From Hymenoscyphus infarciens (taxonomy: Eukaryota > Ascomycota > Leotiomycetes > Helotiales > Helotiaceae): 64,000 nt of DNA. Position numbers and translations under genes: made by a program. This document shows, one piece after another, positions 1 through 12,080 of the stretch. How positions within the stretch are numbered: the first letter of the stretch is position 1; the number at the start of each line of letters is the position of its first letter. The stretch lies in assembly GCA_001414345.1 (NCBI GenBank), contig LLCB01000001.1, forward strand, positions 682,001-746,000. The letters are read 5' to 3'. The notes under the pieces are model-generated. The model did not search any database. It was not told where the DNA came from and worked only from the letters and a program-made list of their open reading frames with translations.

Positions 1-377
1 ACAAGTCATTCAAGACACAAAACGCGCAATATATACACCCTTACTTAAAAAAGCCGGCACCGACCCACCTTTCTTTCCCCGTCCTTATTCCTTTGCCTAC
101 ATCTACCCTACCTATCCCGCTCATCTTACACCTCCCCGCCCTCTCCCTTAAAAAATCCGTGATGGCCAGAGGCCCCTCTCCCCTCGTTAATCATACTCTC
201 CGCATCACCAACCTGTTTCCTCTCCGAGACCTCGCGAGGCGTATGTCTCAATTTGAGATTCATCTGCAACTTGGCAACATGACTCTGCTTCCTCCACAAA
301 TTCGTCAATCCTTGGGACCCCGGTGGGACTTGCGCAGAGTAACCCCGGTAGTTACTACCCCTCATGACTGCTGATTG
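1..377. other. intergenic, downstream of the kinase gene
   Basis: I see no supportable gene here. Short open frames on both strands have no recognisable composition or motif. The stretch is the 3' flank of the minus-strand kinase gene and probably contains its 3' untranslated region and terminator. Confidence 0.5.
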
Positions 378-1884
378 TTATTGTAGGGGTTCCGAGGAGC
401 TGGAAAGCCGGTTGAGATGGAGGTAGACATCTGTTCCGTAGCTGGTTTTCATGTCAATAATATTCAACAAAAAAAAAGGGGAGGGGGGAACAAGGGAGAA
501 TTACCCTTCCATGCTTATCAGTTTTAGATCCCCTCCGAAATATCTGGCGTACAGTCTGGATATCGGTAACCCGTACCCAAAACCTGCCATCGGAGCTTTA
601 AAATCACTCTTATCGAAATCCGGATCTAGACTTGGCGTCGTGTCTACCGTGGTATACATGTACGTCCAGACTAACGGAATCGAGCTCCTAGGAATTCCAC
701 CTCCTTCGTCCGAAATCTTGACTGTAATATCCTCTTTTCCTTCAGCGACCACTACTTTTGTCACCGGGAAATCCTCCTTATCTTGTCCATGTGTTTCTAC
801 GACTGCTCGTAAAGAGTTCTTGAGAGTTTCGAAAAGCATATGCGATAAATGCCCTGGAACATACATGAAATGTAGATTTGGGGGACAGACGAGTTGAACC
901 TTTGGTGCATCGAATAACCCGTAATGGTCCTCGCAAACAAATCGTGCATTTTCAATGGCCTCCTGTGCCAAGTCCCGAACATTAGTTTTCGTACAGATAA
1001 TCCCCACGTATGCGGGATCCTTATTATGGCTCTGATCTGTCAGAGCAATATGTTGCCCAATTAACATTCGAATGCCGATCCGAGACATGTAAAATCGGTC
1101 CAGGAAAGCTTGTATGTTGTTATCAATCTGCATGCGTTGCCGTTTCCGTTTGTATTCCAGAATTCCCTGTGCTACTGTTGTCACCACGCTATCGTGCCGC
1201 CGCTTGATATGATTTAACGTTTCCGCAAATCTCTGGTTGTAATCGTGCAGTTCGGGAGGCCAGTCGGAGCTATCTTCGACCGTTGCAAAGTAGCGGCGTG
1301 CGGCGCCCTTTTTTGAATCCCCATTCTCGTTTCCATTCCCATTCTGCTGCCACGGCGAGGAACTATATTGCCCCTTTTTCACGCTCGGATTTAATGTCGT
1401 TTCTGTGAGGATTTTGGATTGTTTCCCATTCGTTTTTGAGGGTCTCATGAGGCGATCGCGGACCTCTTTCGATAGGCTCGGTCGTTGCAGAGTCGTTATT
1501 TCCTCCATCACATGTCAGTGTCATCAACAGCCTCAAGAATCGACAGAGTAATACTTCAAACGACTGTGCGTACCAATCTTGCACTTTCTTGATCGAGGGC
1601 ATTTCATTGAGTCCATCTGGAAGATCCCCCAACTCCTGTACTCGATGTGCAAGCCGTATGGGTAGCTCCTCCGAGAGGAATTGTGAGGCTCGAAATAGGG
1701 TCCCTATTGCAAACGATTCAGCTTATTGCCCTTGGCCGTATATCTTTGGGGCTGCAAGATTGCACACACCTGTTGATGGCCTCTCTCCAAATTGGACCAT
1801 CTGCCTCAAGCTCACACCGGTGGCAGGGAAGGCCGAGTAATGCTTGATGGTGTCCATCAACATCTCGGATTTCCTCCACGACAT
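378..1884 (-). CDS. mitochondrial pyruvate dehydrogenase kinase (PDK/BCKDK family)
   Basis: Four exons on the minus strand: 1770-1884, 1555-1703, 505-1502 and 378-441. Introns are 66, 52 and 63 bp with GT..AG ends, and the joined frame is 442 codons including the stop. The protein (441 aa) has the PDK N-terminal helical domain and a GHKL ATPase domain: N-box Glu313 and Asn317 in FETLKNSLRAV, G1 box DEGGG near 353, G2 box GFGYGLPISR near 395, and a C-terminal GYGTDVYLHL supplied only by the last exon. Kinases of this family phosphorylate and inactivate the E1 alpha subunit of the pyruvate (or branched-chain) dehydrogenase complex in the mitochondrial matrix. A low-complexity Asn/Gly insert (about 135-157) precedes the regulatory domain, as in some fungal members. 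The start ATG at 1884 gives the family-like MSWRKSEMLMDTIKHY opening. Whether it is the Pkp1 or Pkp2 type cannot be settled by eye. Confidence 0.93.
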
Positions 1885-3169
1885 GTTGAGTATATTTTCC
1901 GGCCCTTAGGCCTTTGGGAGAATGTTCGTAAGCCCTTCAATGGCGGCGTCTGCCCTTTGCCATAAGCTGATACGATGAAGCTTCAATTCAGCGGATGACC
2001 CCTCAGTAGTCGTGGACTGGACTGGACTGACGTAGGGAATGGGAATGCCGAGGCTGTCGAAGGGAAACAACCTGAATTGCTGCGGGCAAAACAAAGAAAA
2101 CGGTAGATGAAGCAATTCGAGGAGAGGTTATTGTTTTCTTTGGGGGGGGGGGAGGGGGGCGAAGCTTTTTTCTCACGAGACAAGACAGTTGAAGGAAGAA
2201 GCTTTTGCTCGCCCTTTGCTTTGTCGCGTGCGTGCTGGTGGTAGAGTCACCCAAGGTTCGTCGGCTCTTTCAGCTCAGCGGGCCACGGGGAGCGGCCTAA
2301 ACCGGCTAACTAGGTAGTCAGGATGGCTACTAGTACTGGTATACAAATACGAGTATCGTAAACTTCCCCGCGCTTTTGTTTTTCTCAAGGAGACCGGCCC
2401 GGGCTGGTCAGGGACGTGGGCGGGAGGGGGAGAAGGGTGGAAGGAGAGGGGTTTCAGTGGGATATTTGATGAGGTGGAATTTCCCCACGACTTTAGTGAC
2501 AATGTCCATTGACTTCAATATGAACAATTGCGTGGAGGGCTAAGTCTCTTTTCAATAAGACTTGCATCGGACGCTCGAATTGAGACTACGGGGATGCCAC
2601 TATTCCTCACCAGCGACGGATCTATGGAAGTCCTGGTAGACAGACAGCTCTAGCTCTAACCTCGGTGAGAGTGAGAGCTTCACGCAGGGGCGGGTAATGC
2701 CGGAGAGGGTATACAAAGGTCTAGACCAATTAGAGTCCAGGTATATTGAACAAGTGTCTAAATCCGCTATATTTGGTCTTCTCACTCCTTAAACTCGACA
2801 CCAATTACTGTCTCTTGGAACAAGAAGTGTCTGCCCATTTATAGGACAAGCCACAACTCAACGCTATACAAGTCACTCAACGGGTGTTATCCCAAGTCTA
2901 CTTGTAAGTCAATTGGTTGTTCACCTATTTCCCACCGACTCTAAAGTCATGCGTTCGTTGTATCTTTGTGAATACATGCGATGCTAAACTAAATAACAAC
3001 GCTATTGCAATGCCGTGCTTCTTCCAAAATCCAAGGCAAAAGTAAAATTCCACCAACGCCATTGTGCCAATGCATTTCCCCTTTTCCATGTCTCCCGTAG
3101 CTCGGAAGTGCCAAAAACAACCCCACCGCCCATTTCTACCATTTCAGCCCTCTTTAACTTGCCCACTCA
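1885..3169. other. intergenic region, kinase promoter side
   Basis: About 1.3 kb between the kinase start and the 3' end of the F-BAR gene, both on the minus strand. It must contain the kinase promoter. A G-rich run lies at about 2139-2160. Open frames here are short and Pro/Ser-rich or of shadow type; I see no gene. Confidence 0.5.
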
Positions 3170-5534
3170 CTACACAGCCTGTACATAGTTTGCAGGCACA
3201 CTCTTCGTAATCCCTCCCTTTTCAACCTCAGCCCAACCATCTCCAGGATCTTCTTTGATGAGCACAAATCTCTCACCCTCCGCCATGCTATGCTCGGCAT
3301 CACTTTGCGCCGAGTACTCGTACAGAGCCTCCACGTATTTGAGCTTCTTCGCACCGCGTTTGGGTGCAACTGCCGGGCCTTGTTTCTTGCCCTGCATGCT
3401 GCTTGCCATGGAAGATCCAGAATTGGAATATATGGATGAGGGTCGAGGAGTCGAGGCTGCTGCTGGAAGAATCTCGATGTATGCTGTGGGAACAATTCCT
3501 TCTTTCCAGCCGGCTTTGATTTTCGTCCAACCACCATCTGAAATTTCGTTAGTGAGATTTGGTGGCAAAAAAGGTGAGATGGCTTACCATCTGGTTCGAG
3601 GATTGTTACTTCCTTCCCTTCTGCTACCGTGACCTCTCCATCTCCATTGGCATCATAAGAATATAGCATCTTCCCCTTTTGTTCATTAGAAAGAGAAGCT
3701 CCTGAGCCATTCGAAGGAGCACTTCCAGGGAGCTCGCTGATATACGCCGCAGGAGGTGGTGCAATAACTCGATTCTTTCGTAAAGTATTTGTCGCACTAG
3801 TCGTTGGCTTTAGAGATGTTGGTCTTTCCGGTGCTGCTTCTTCAACGGGTGATCTTGGTCCATTTCCGGAAACCGATCGATTGGCACTGGCAGCATAACC
3901 AGAACTCAATGAATTCATGGTATTAGTTCGGGTCATCGTGGGAAGTTCGGAAACACTATCTGGGGGGTGCGCGGGGTGTCCGGGGCCCTTTAATGCATTG
4001 GCTGCCTCTTGACGTTCTGTTTTTAGTTTCTTCTTCTCCTCTTTGGTTTGTTCACCAGGGCATTCAGCGGGAACCTTCATCTCGCATTTACTGTGACATG
4101 TATAACCACAATCCCGGCAGTCGAATCCTTTGGCTGATAATCCCCATATTCGCTCCCCGCACAGATCGCAGTTTGTTGGTATTTTGAAAGTCTGAGATTT
4201 GAAGTTATGACTCTTCGCTCCCAATGTCACATCCCCAACAGCAGCTGTAATGGTATCCGTTTCAACCTCCGCCGTTAACCTTTTATGATCGACTTGGTGT
4301 AAATCTTCTTGAAGTGCAAACATTGCCTTGACCACTTCGACTTCATCTCTCTTGTCTTTGCCTTCTCGGACTTGCTGCTTCACTCGCTTTACCCCTTCCA
4401 CTTCCCTTCGTTTCTTGTCAACTTCTCTCCTCAAATCGCCTAACTGCGCCTTTGATTTGCCCAATACATTCCGCAAGAATACCTTGGCCGAGTCATCCAC
4501 AACCATTGCGTCGTCGTCGTGCCATACAGGACTTGGTTCGAACGCCTTATTTGGTGGCTCCTGCCATGTTGCTGCATTGTGCCTGACAAACATCATGGAA
4601 TCGAGAGGAGGTTGGTTTCGGGGAATCTCTTGCGACAAATGGTTGACAAAATCCAAACTACGCTTCAACATGCCACTTTCAATTTGTGCTGCCAAAGACC
4701 AAATTCCGTTGAGCCTCGATGTTCGTGATTCTGAAAGATCCTGCAGGCTGTCGAGAAGATCCGGGACATATTCATGATAGTATTTCTCTTTTTGCTTGTT
4801 CGTAACATTAATCGCAATCAGATAGCTGTTTTTGACATTATGCATGTCAAGAATTTGCTGCTGGTATGCATTCTGGGCTTTCGATTTTCCATAATCAAAC
4901 GCTGATTCGGCCTTCTTTCGCTTATTCTCGACTTCCTGACAAGTTGTATCATATTTCCCTTTCATTTTCCTCAGGTCTCCGTACGTTGAATCTCGCTCCT
5001 TCTCCAGTTTATCTGCAAATTCGGCATGACGCTTCCGTAGGTCCTCGTATCGAGTAGCAATGACCTTTAATGGATCTGCCAGTTGTGTGATCAACTCCCC
5101 TCCGTACCTATCGTGTTCGGCCGCTCGCGATTCCAGTGTTGTTAACTGGGTCGTCCATGTTGTCAATGAGGCACTGCGTTCCCAGTCAGCAGCAGACTTT
5201 TCCCATTACAGATGACCATCCATACCTCTCCAGCGATCCGGGTGTCATAGCAGGTGTATCACCAACACTCAAGCTGCTCGACTTCTTCGCTTTCCTTTCG
5301 TAGTATTTTTTAGCCAAGGCACTGAGCTTCGCACTGTATTCCTTCTCGATGACACTCCTTTCCCGGTAGAACTGCTGAATATCATCTAGCCAAGTTATTC
5401 CATTCGAGACCCAGGCATTGACCGGTTTGAAGCCATCCTAGATTGTAAGTGTTAGCGGAATGCCGCACAGAGGCTATTTGGAGACGCACCTTCAGCTCAA
5501 GGCCAAAGTTGGGGGCAATGTCTACGTCTGCCAT
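3170..5534 (-). CDS. F-BAR / C1 / double SH3 protein, Bzz1-like
   Basis: Four exons on the minus strand: 5490-5534, 5226-5437, 3588-5173 and 3170-3537. Introns are 52, 52 and 50 bp and the joined frame is 737 codons with the stop. The 736-aa protein has an N-terminal F-BAR coiled-coil region (about 5-270), a second charged coiled-coil segment, a C1-type zinc-binding domain at about 408-457 (pattern H..C..C..C..C..H..C..C, with NCDLCGERIWG visible), a Ser/Pro linker, and two SH3 domains at about 586-640 and 680-736. This order (F-BAR, C1, SH3, SH3) is that of fungal Bzz1, which binds the WASP/Las17 protein and promotes Arp2/3 actin assembly at endocytic sites. Translation starts MADVDIAPNFGLELK at 5534. 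The last intron splits the first SH3 domain, so an unspliced reading loses the second SH3. It shares a divergent promoter with the Dbp5-like gene. Confidence 0.92.
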
Positions 5535-6015
5535 GTTTGCTACCTAGGTGTAGAAGAGCGGTGGTTATTTTTCCAAGGTGGGGATCATAAATGACAGTCA
5601 AATTGGGCCAGCGTCATAGTTCAGCGAGTAGGTAGGGCATGAATTGTTATATTGAAGGGCGCAGTAACTGACACTTCTGACCCCACGATAATCCATGCCG
5701 CAATGGGTGCCTCAATATCAAGGCATCAATGCGGGCACCAAAATACGCTAGACCCCGCCATAAGAGAGCTCGAGTTGAAGGTCAACCTCCCACAAAGACA
5801 CCTACCGAACTAGGTACAGGTGCTTCCTCCTTTACCGTGCCACTCTCTATTCATCCTTTGGTCTACCCAGACAAAGATATTGTCGCGCTTCTGCGCAGAA
5901 CACAGGCCTCCCGCCTCTCGTCCCGACAAGTCGATCTCCAACAAACTCGGATTTCTTCACTCTATCGTATTCATCTTTACTTCCGTACCAGTCATACCTC
6001 GTCGAAAACAGCAGT
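5535..6015. promoter_or_regulatory. divergent promoter between the F-BAR and helicase genes
   Basis: This 481-bp interval separates the start codons of two head-to-head genes, so it must hold both 5' untranslated regions and both promoters. Open frames inside it overlap the helicase start and look like shadows. I cannot name a specific factor site. Confidence 0.6.
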
Positions 6016-7989
6016 ATGTCTGAGGGCACGGCAAATCCTGCATCTCTCGCAGACCGCATTACAAGACCGGCACTTGATGCGAATACAGCTTCATTCAAGC
6101 CCGGAGCCACGACGAGTTGGGCCGATGAAGTATCTTCTCCCACTGGCGCAACCCCCGTCGCAAAGGAAAACTCATCGTCACTTGGCGCAGCGCAGACCGA
6201 CGGACAGGCTGAGGTCCTTGGTGGATCTGGGCTGGATGATGATGATGGTGAAGTTGAAATTATCTTCAGTGAACAGCAGAAGAGAAACGACCCTAACTAT
6301 GGGCGGCCAACAGCCAAATCATGGGAGGAACTCGGAATGTGAGTGCATGCTATTTACTGTTCAAATTTGGCGCCTATAAGTTTCATGTGGCGAGGCCAAA
6401 TGGAAACAAACCTTGGTCTAACATTCTGATTACTGCTCCGACTGGAGTAATAGTCATTTACATTATGTGATTCATTTTCCCAGTGTGCTTCAACCTTTTA
6501 CTAACCTCCTTTTTAATAGCAAGACACAATTACTCAAGGGACTATATATGATGGGTTACATGAAACCATCAAACATCCAGGGTGCAGCTCTCCCTCATTT
6601 GCTCTCGGATCCTCCGCCAAATATGATCGGTCAGTCGCGATCTGGAACTGGAAAGACTGGAACCTTTTCCATCACCATGCTTTCTCGCCTCGATTATAGC
6701 AAGCCCCATCAGCCCCAAGCTCTGTGCATCGCACCCACTCGCGAGCTGGCCTTACAGATTGTCAGTGTCATTGAAACCATGGGTCAGTTCTACGAAGGCG
6801 CAGAGGCTTTGACGGTACATGCTGCTGTACCACCCCACCCAAGCGATCCAAACCCTCCCCCCAAGAACCAGCCAGTTCATGCAATGGTTGTGGTTGGAAC
6901 CCCCGGAAAAATGGAAGCTCTCGTCGTGCCCAAAAAAGGTCAACAACAACTCTTGGACATATCTCAATTGAAAACCGTGGTTCTAGACGAAGCAGATGCA
7001 ATGTTGTCCAAGCAGGGACATGGGGACAGTTCTCTTCGTATGAGAAGGTTTGTGCTTGCATTTTTGATATTATTAATATATTGGATAAATCTAATTGCTC
7101 AACAGAAATATTCCAGCACATGTCCAAATCCTCCTATTCTCGGCAACATTTCCTAGCAGCGTCGAAAGATTTGCCGGGCTTTTCTGTCCCGATCCTATGA
7201 AATTGCTTCTCAAGCAAGAAGAATTGACAGTGAAAGGAATCAAGCAAATGTACGTGGACTGTGACAGCAAAGAAGGCAGAGACGCCCAGTATGAGACCCT
7301 GGTTCAATTGTATGGCCTTGCGACAATTGGACAATCGATAATCTTTGTAAGAGTGAGTACCCTGGAAAGACTCTCGGTTGGTTATTCAATTACTCACAAT
7401 GCATTAGACTCGGGCGACGGCTGATGCAATCGAAAACAAGTTGACTCAGGCGGGTCATCATGTTCTTAAACTTCATGGCGGAATGGAGGCAGGTGAACGT
7501 GATAACGCTTTAGAACAATTCCGTAAAGGAATTTTCAAGGTCCTCGTCACAACGAACGTCTTCTCACGAGGAATTGATATCCAGGCAATATCCATGGTAA
7601 TCAACTATGATATTCCGATGAAAAGGGTCGAGAACGGCGGCAGGGAAGAACCAGACTTTGAGACCTACCTTCATCGTATCGGTCGAACAGGGAGATTTGG
7701 ACGCGTTGGAATCGCTATTACATTCATATTCAATAAAGAGTTAAACTTCCCTCTCCTTTTTTGAACTCCTATTTTTAGTAGTTGAGAGGACGTTCCACCT
7801 CTCAGCTCCTGAATCGACGAGAAACGTATGCTAACTCGGTATAGCACTTTCGACGCACTTGTGGCAATCCAACGATTCTTCGGGGTGCAAATGAGCATGT
7901 TAGACATGAGCGATATGAATGCGGCGGAAATAATGGTGAAAGAGATCATCGTTGCAAGCCGAGCCGAAGTCAACACAAAAGAGACCTAA
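6016..7989 (+). CDS. DBP5: ATP-dependent DEAD-box RNA helicase, Dbp5-like
   Basis: Five exons: 6016-6338, 6520-7047, 7106-7352, 7408-7739 and 7845-7989. Introns are 181, 58, 55 and 105 bp and the total is 525 codons with the stop. The 524-aa protein shows the Q motif (Gln128 in MKPSNIQ), Walker A GTGKT ending at 154, PTRELALQ near 181, DEAD at 264-267, SAT in LLFSATFP, and the C-terminal HRIGRTGRFGR. The F-x-R-I-NIPAH and MKRVENGGREEPDFETYLHR segments are typical of Dbp5/DDX19. That family releases Mex67 from mRNA at the cytoplasmic face of the nuclear pore with Gle1 and InsP6. The last intron uses an atypical GTTAAA donor. It is accepted because it joins FNKD to TFDALVAIQRFFG, the expected family end; reading through stops at 7764. 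The first intron is long for this gene but no extra coding exon fits. Confidence 0.92.
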
Positions 7990-8200
7990 GCGAGACGGGT
8001 GTGTGCTTCTTTATTTCAATACACTCAACCACAAGCCGGCGTTTGCATTGCTCGTGGTAGATTGCCATATCTGGTTGGGCTGGGGGTTGGGTGGCGATCG
8101 TTCATTATACCAAAATTAGCTACTTGCATTTCAGCGAGTTAGGCTAAGCGAAAGTACTTCATGATTGTGGCTGTAGTTCCAGAGCGGGCGGCTAAAGACA
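7990..8200. other. 3' flank of the helicase gene
   Basis: Normal base composition, no open frame of note. It is probably the helicase 3' untranslated region and terminator, and it borders the sharp switch to AT-rich DNA at about 8.2 kb. Confidence 0.4.
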
Positions 8201-10250
8201 CATCGTGAAATTAGTGGAATAAAAATTCTATTAGTTTCAGGTTATCTCTCTTATATTTTCTAAGTCTCGCTTATTAGGTAGAGACAGTGAGTGAAACTTA
8301 ATAGAGATTTGAGCTATACTATGCCGAAAGCATAATTCCTAGACTTAGGCACTAAAACTATTGATAATATATCGAGAGGTCTCTAAAGATTATCGTATCG
8401 AGTAGAACCTAAACGATAATATATCTAATATATACGATATATCGATATATATTAAAATTATCGAGTTATATAATCGGTAAATAGTAAATCTATACTAATA
8501 GCTAATAGAATCTATAGATTCTATAAGACTCGACTTTAAGTAAAGTAAGATACTTTTTATTATAATACTATATTAGAGCTATTAGCTTAAAAAAGCCGAT
8601 ATATATCGATAATCGTCTCTTTTTTACTAACGCTATATTACGCTAATCGTATTAGAATAAAAAAATGTCGCTTTATATTAAGAGCTAATTATCGATTATT
8701 TGTTAATATAAATATATCAATATCTAAGTCTATTAATTCCTAGTACGCTTCTTAAAGTAAATTTTTTTCCGTATTATTATTAGCGTTAGCTTATCTTCTA
8801 GAGTATAGCTCTCTATATAGCTAGGCTAGGAACCTTTTAACGAATCTTAACGTTATATAAGCTCTTAAAATTCCTTTAAGTATACTCTTTTTTACTATTA
8901 TCTCTAAATTCCTTAGAAAATTCTTTACCGCGGATTAGTATCTACTAGTGTTTTAGCTTTCCTCGTCTTAGTTAGCCTAGTACTTAGAATAGGATAGACT
9001 ACTTACCTAGGTAAGAATAGGAGAGGCTAGGCTAGATTAGGATTAAGGCTAGGCTAAGTTTAGTAGACTAGGTACTCTAACTAGAATAGAAGTAGCTAGG
9101 AAAGTTCTAAAAACAGGATAGGAGTAGCTAGGTAGATAAAAAAAGGAGGCTAAGCTAGAGTAGAATTAGGAAGGCAACCCTCTAATCAGGACCTAGACTC
9201 TCTTTTCTACCCGCCTTCTAAATATTAAGCGAGATTAGAGACCTAGACTCTCTTTTTTACCCGCCTTTCGAATATTAAGCGAGATTAGAGACCTAGACTC
9301 TCTTTTCTACCCGCCTTCTAGGCTTTAAGCGAAATTAACTAGCCTAACTCTTTCTATCCTAGCTTCTCTATTTAACAAGGAAAGGTAAGCAAGTACTATA
9401 GAATAGGAGTAGCTAGGAAAGCTAGAATTTAAGGATAGGAGAAGGCAGAATAGCCTTAAAATAGAGGCAGGAGAGAGAAGGAGCGTCGAGGCAGAATAGG
9501 ATAATAGATTAGGCGAGGAAACCCAAAACACTAGTATCTACGCGCTCGCTATAGACTTTAAAAGTAGTAGTAAATACTTTAGGTTTATAAATGCCCTCGT
9601 TCTTCTAGCTGTCTAAGGTAATTCAAATTTATTATTCTAAAATAATTAAGTTCTAAAGTAGTACTAGAAAGTTTAGCTAAGCGGAGGTTTATTAGTTATA
9701 TTAATAAGAAGCGAGATTACCTCTTTCTAAGAGATTAGTACGAGATATGACGCTAACTACGTTCTCGTAAGCTACTTAGATATATAATATAACTTAATCT
9801 AGAGACTTAGACTAGGCGTAGTATTTACTAAACGTCTCTTAGCTTATCACTACTTTTTAGTACACTTTTAGTACGAAAACTAAGCGCTAACCACCTATAT
9901 ACCTACTTTCATTCTTATAATTAATTAATAACTCTAATATAAAATAATAAAAGAACACCGGAGATCTAAAGGTTACTAGGCCTCTAGAAGACTTCTCGAC
10001 GTAAGGTCTCTATTTAGTAGCGTACTATTATTATTAGTAGAAGTAGATAGAAGACTAATAAGTAAGAGTTACTTCTTTAGATATTTAAAAGATTATAGAT
10101 TATAAGAGAGGTAATTATTTCTATAGATAGAGCTTTCATTTCTATTACTATTTATATAATATATATATAGTAGAAGCGAAAAAAGAGGGGTGTGTTTAAG
10201 CGAGAAAATGAGCTAAAGATTAGCTGAAGACGCTTAGAAAATACTACGCC
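8200..10250. repeat. AT-rich, RIP-degraded sequence, unresolved repeat relic
   Basis: About 2 kb that is rich in TA, TTA and CTAG-type words and poor in CA and TG dinucleotides, with stops in all frames. This is the pattern RIP leaves in duplicated DNA of ascomycetes. I could not identify a protein domain in translation on either strand, so the original element is unknown. The only long open frame (9325-9531, minus) is low complexity and lies over a tandem repeat. Confidence 0.65.
9191..9340. repeat. three tandem copies of a 50-bp unit
   Basis: Three adjacent 50-bp copies begin at 9191, 9241 and 9291, each opening with ACCTAGACTCTCTTTT followed by a TACCCGCCTT core and an AAGCGA(G/A)ATTA tail. 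Differences are a few substitutions, mostly C/T. Nothing coding is visible. It may be an internal repeat of a degraded transposon. Confidence 0.85.
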
Positions 10251-11367
10251 TAGGAAAGCTATTACACAACTCAAAAACATAAACTACAATCCAAATTTAA
10301 TCCAGTTGTAAAACTCAATTGACAATAGACAAATCCCTCCATCACCAAAAATGCCGCCTACGTAGCGACCCCTGGCGTAAATCGACGGAAACGCGTCTAA
10401 GGGCGTGTCTGCGAAACAGCAGAAGATATCCATGCGAGCCCCGTTACATAATGCGAACGAGAACGACGAGAATGATGACGGAAAGAGCAAAAAGGGGTCT
10501 AAGCTTCTAGAGTTTGAGGATGATTACGATTATATAGGACCATTAATTATACAACGAAGGATAATAGCAAGTTGCAGTGTCTCTTGCGTGACCGCAGATT
10601 TCCTGACACTGGTGAGTTCATTTGGGCGCACCTAAACCCGTGGATAGGAAAAGCGGTCGCAAACTTCTCGTGTTATTGTCTAAGATAGTTTGGGATAATT
10701 GATGTCAATCGTTCGAAATATCTGGGTTAATTCCGAATTGTTCCAAACGTTTGGAACAAGATTCGAAGTTATTAGGGATAGTTGGAACAATTTCAAGCTA
10801 TAGTCTATTCCTACGTTAGAAGGTCTAAGAGGGAGTAAACTGCCCCTGACACTTGGTACCAGGTACTCGAGAAGAGATGATCAAAACACTTTAACGCACA
10901 GCTCCCGACTTTGAATCATCCACAACAGCTGAGCGCACCGAAAAACTGTACAATCGCCATCTGCACACTATCACCGACACGAAGCAAACAAAAATTGCTC
11001 GCTTGCTCCTGAACGATCATCTTGACCGCCATAGCGGGAACTCGGACGAGGTATGCTCTACGGTCATCTTTGGGCCTTTGATGTTATCCCGTTTTCTATG
11101 AAGCGACATCAGAGTGAACTACAGCAAAGGTTCGCGCCTTGGACAGAGGGGCGCTTACGAAAGCACTTGGGAGATAGAGGATTGTCTATCTCTGGTAGTG
11201 CGAATGTTTTGGCCAAGCGGGCTTTGAATTTAAAAAGGGAGAAGGTGATAGAAAGTGGGAAGGCGCTATAGCAGACAAGACGGCTCTTCAAGCCGAAAAT
11301 TGATGAGATTGCTAGTCATCATGTAGTGGAGAGTCCATCAAATCCAAGACGAAGCGAAGCGTAAACT

Positions 11368-11973
11368 GCGGGAGCCAGTAAATCGACGCCCCCCCCTCCT
11401 CGCTTAGGACATGACCTACGCTTTTCGTATACTCTGTAAATCAAGTATAATACTACGCTATATATGTTTACTCTTAATAAACTCTGCCATTAAATTATTT
11501 TCTAAATAAGTATCGAAATAAATTATATAATTTAACTTAAACTAAAAAAACTAAAATTTTCTATAGTTATACTCTTCTAAGTAATAATATAGTATAATTA
11601 AGAAAGTTGTTATTTATAAGGCGCTATTTAAGAATATATATATAAAGGCTATACTATTCTTTTAAGCTTAATTCTAAAGTATAACAATTGAATTTAGCTA
11701 CGACTATATAATCTATAGGTTAGAACTCGGAGTTTCTAGTCGGGAGTTTATAATCTAAGAATAGCGCTAGCGCTATATCTAAGGGTACGCGTAAGTATAG
11801 TACTAGGTGAAAATTTCCTACTAGCCTAATCTGAAAGAGAAGTGGGGAATGTGGGGGAAGCGTAGACAAAAACTCATTCACCGCTTAAATAGGACTTGTC
11901 TTTACTACTGAATTTGATAGAGCGGTGGGTTACGAGATGAAAAACGAGGGGGGGGCGTCGATTTACTAGCTCC
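11368..11973. mobile_element. non-autonomous TIR element with 8-bp target duplication (hAT-like size)
   Basis: Inverted repeats face each other. The left end contains GGAGCCAGTAAATCGACG followed by a C run; the right end is its reverse complement with one change (GGAGCTAGTAAATCGACG). Both sides are flanked by CGTAAACT (11360-11367 and 11974-11981). An 8-bp duplication is typical of hAT transposons, but the TIR sequence alone does not prove the superfamily. The interior is AT-rich and non-coding, so this would be a MITE-type derivative. The exact outer base of the left TIR is uncertain by 1-2 bp. Confidence 0.75.
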
Positions 11974-12080
11974 CGTAAACTACCACCTCTGCAAATACGA
12001 TTGGAGCGATTCTCCTTGGGTTTCGAAGTCGGAAATTGAACTCCAGTTGTTTTCCTTATCGTAGTAGGGCGTCCTGGATA

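Noticed and set aside
501..897. Open frame on the plus strand opposite the kinase exon (451-897)
   Set aside because: It is the antisense shadow of the PDK catalytic domain, which has clear motifs on the minus strand.
3170..3568. Separate 132-residue SH3 protein
   Set aside because: It joins in frame to the upstream F-BAR/C1 exon through a 50-bp intron, completing the first SH3 domain, so it is the last exon of one gene.
5729..6379. 216-codon plus-strand frame over the helicase start
   Set aside because: Overlaps the divergent promoter and the first Dbp5-like exon in another frame. Its Arg/Gln/Thr-rich composition is that of a shadow.
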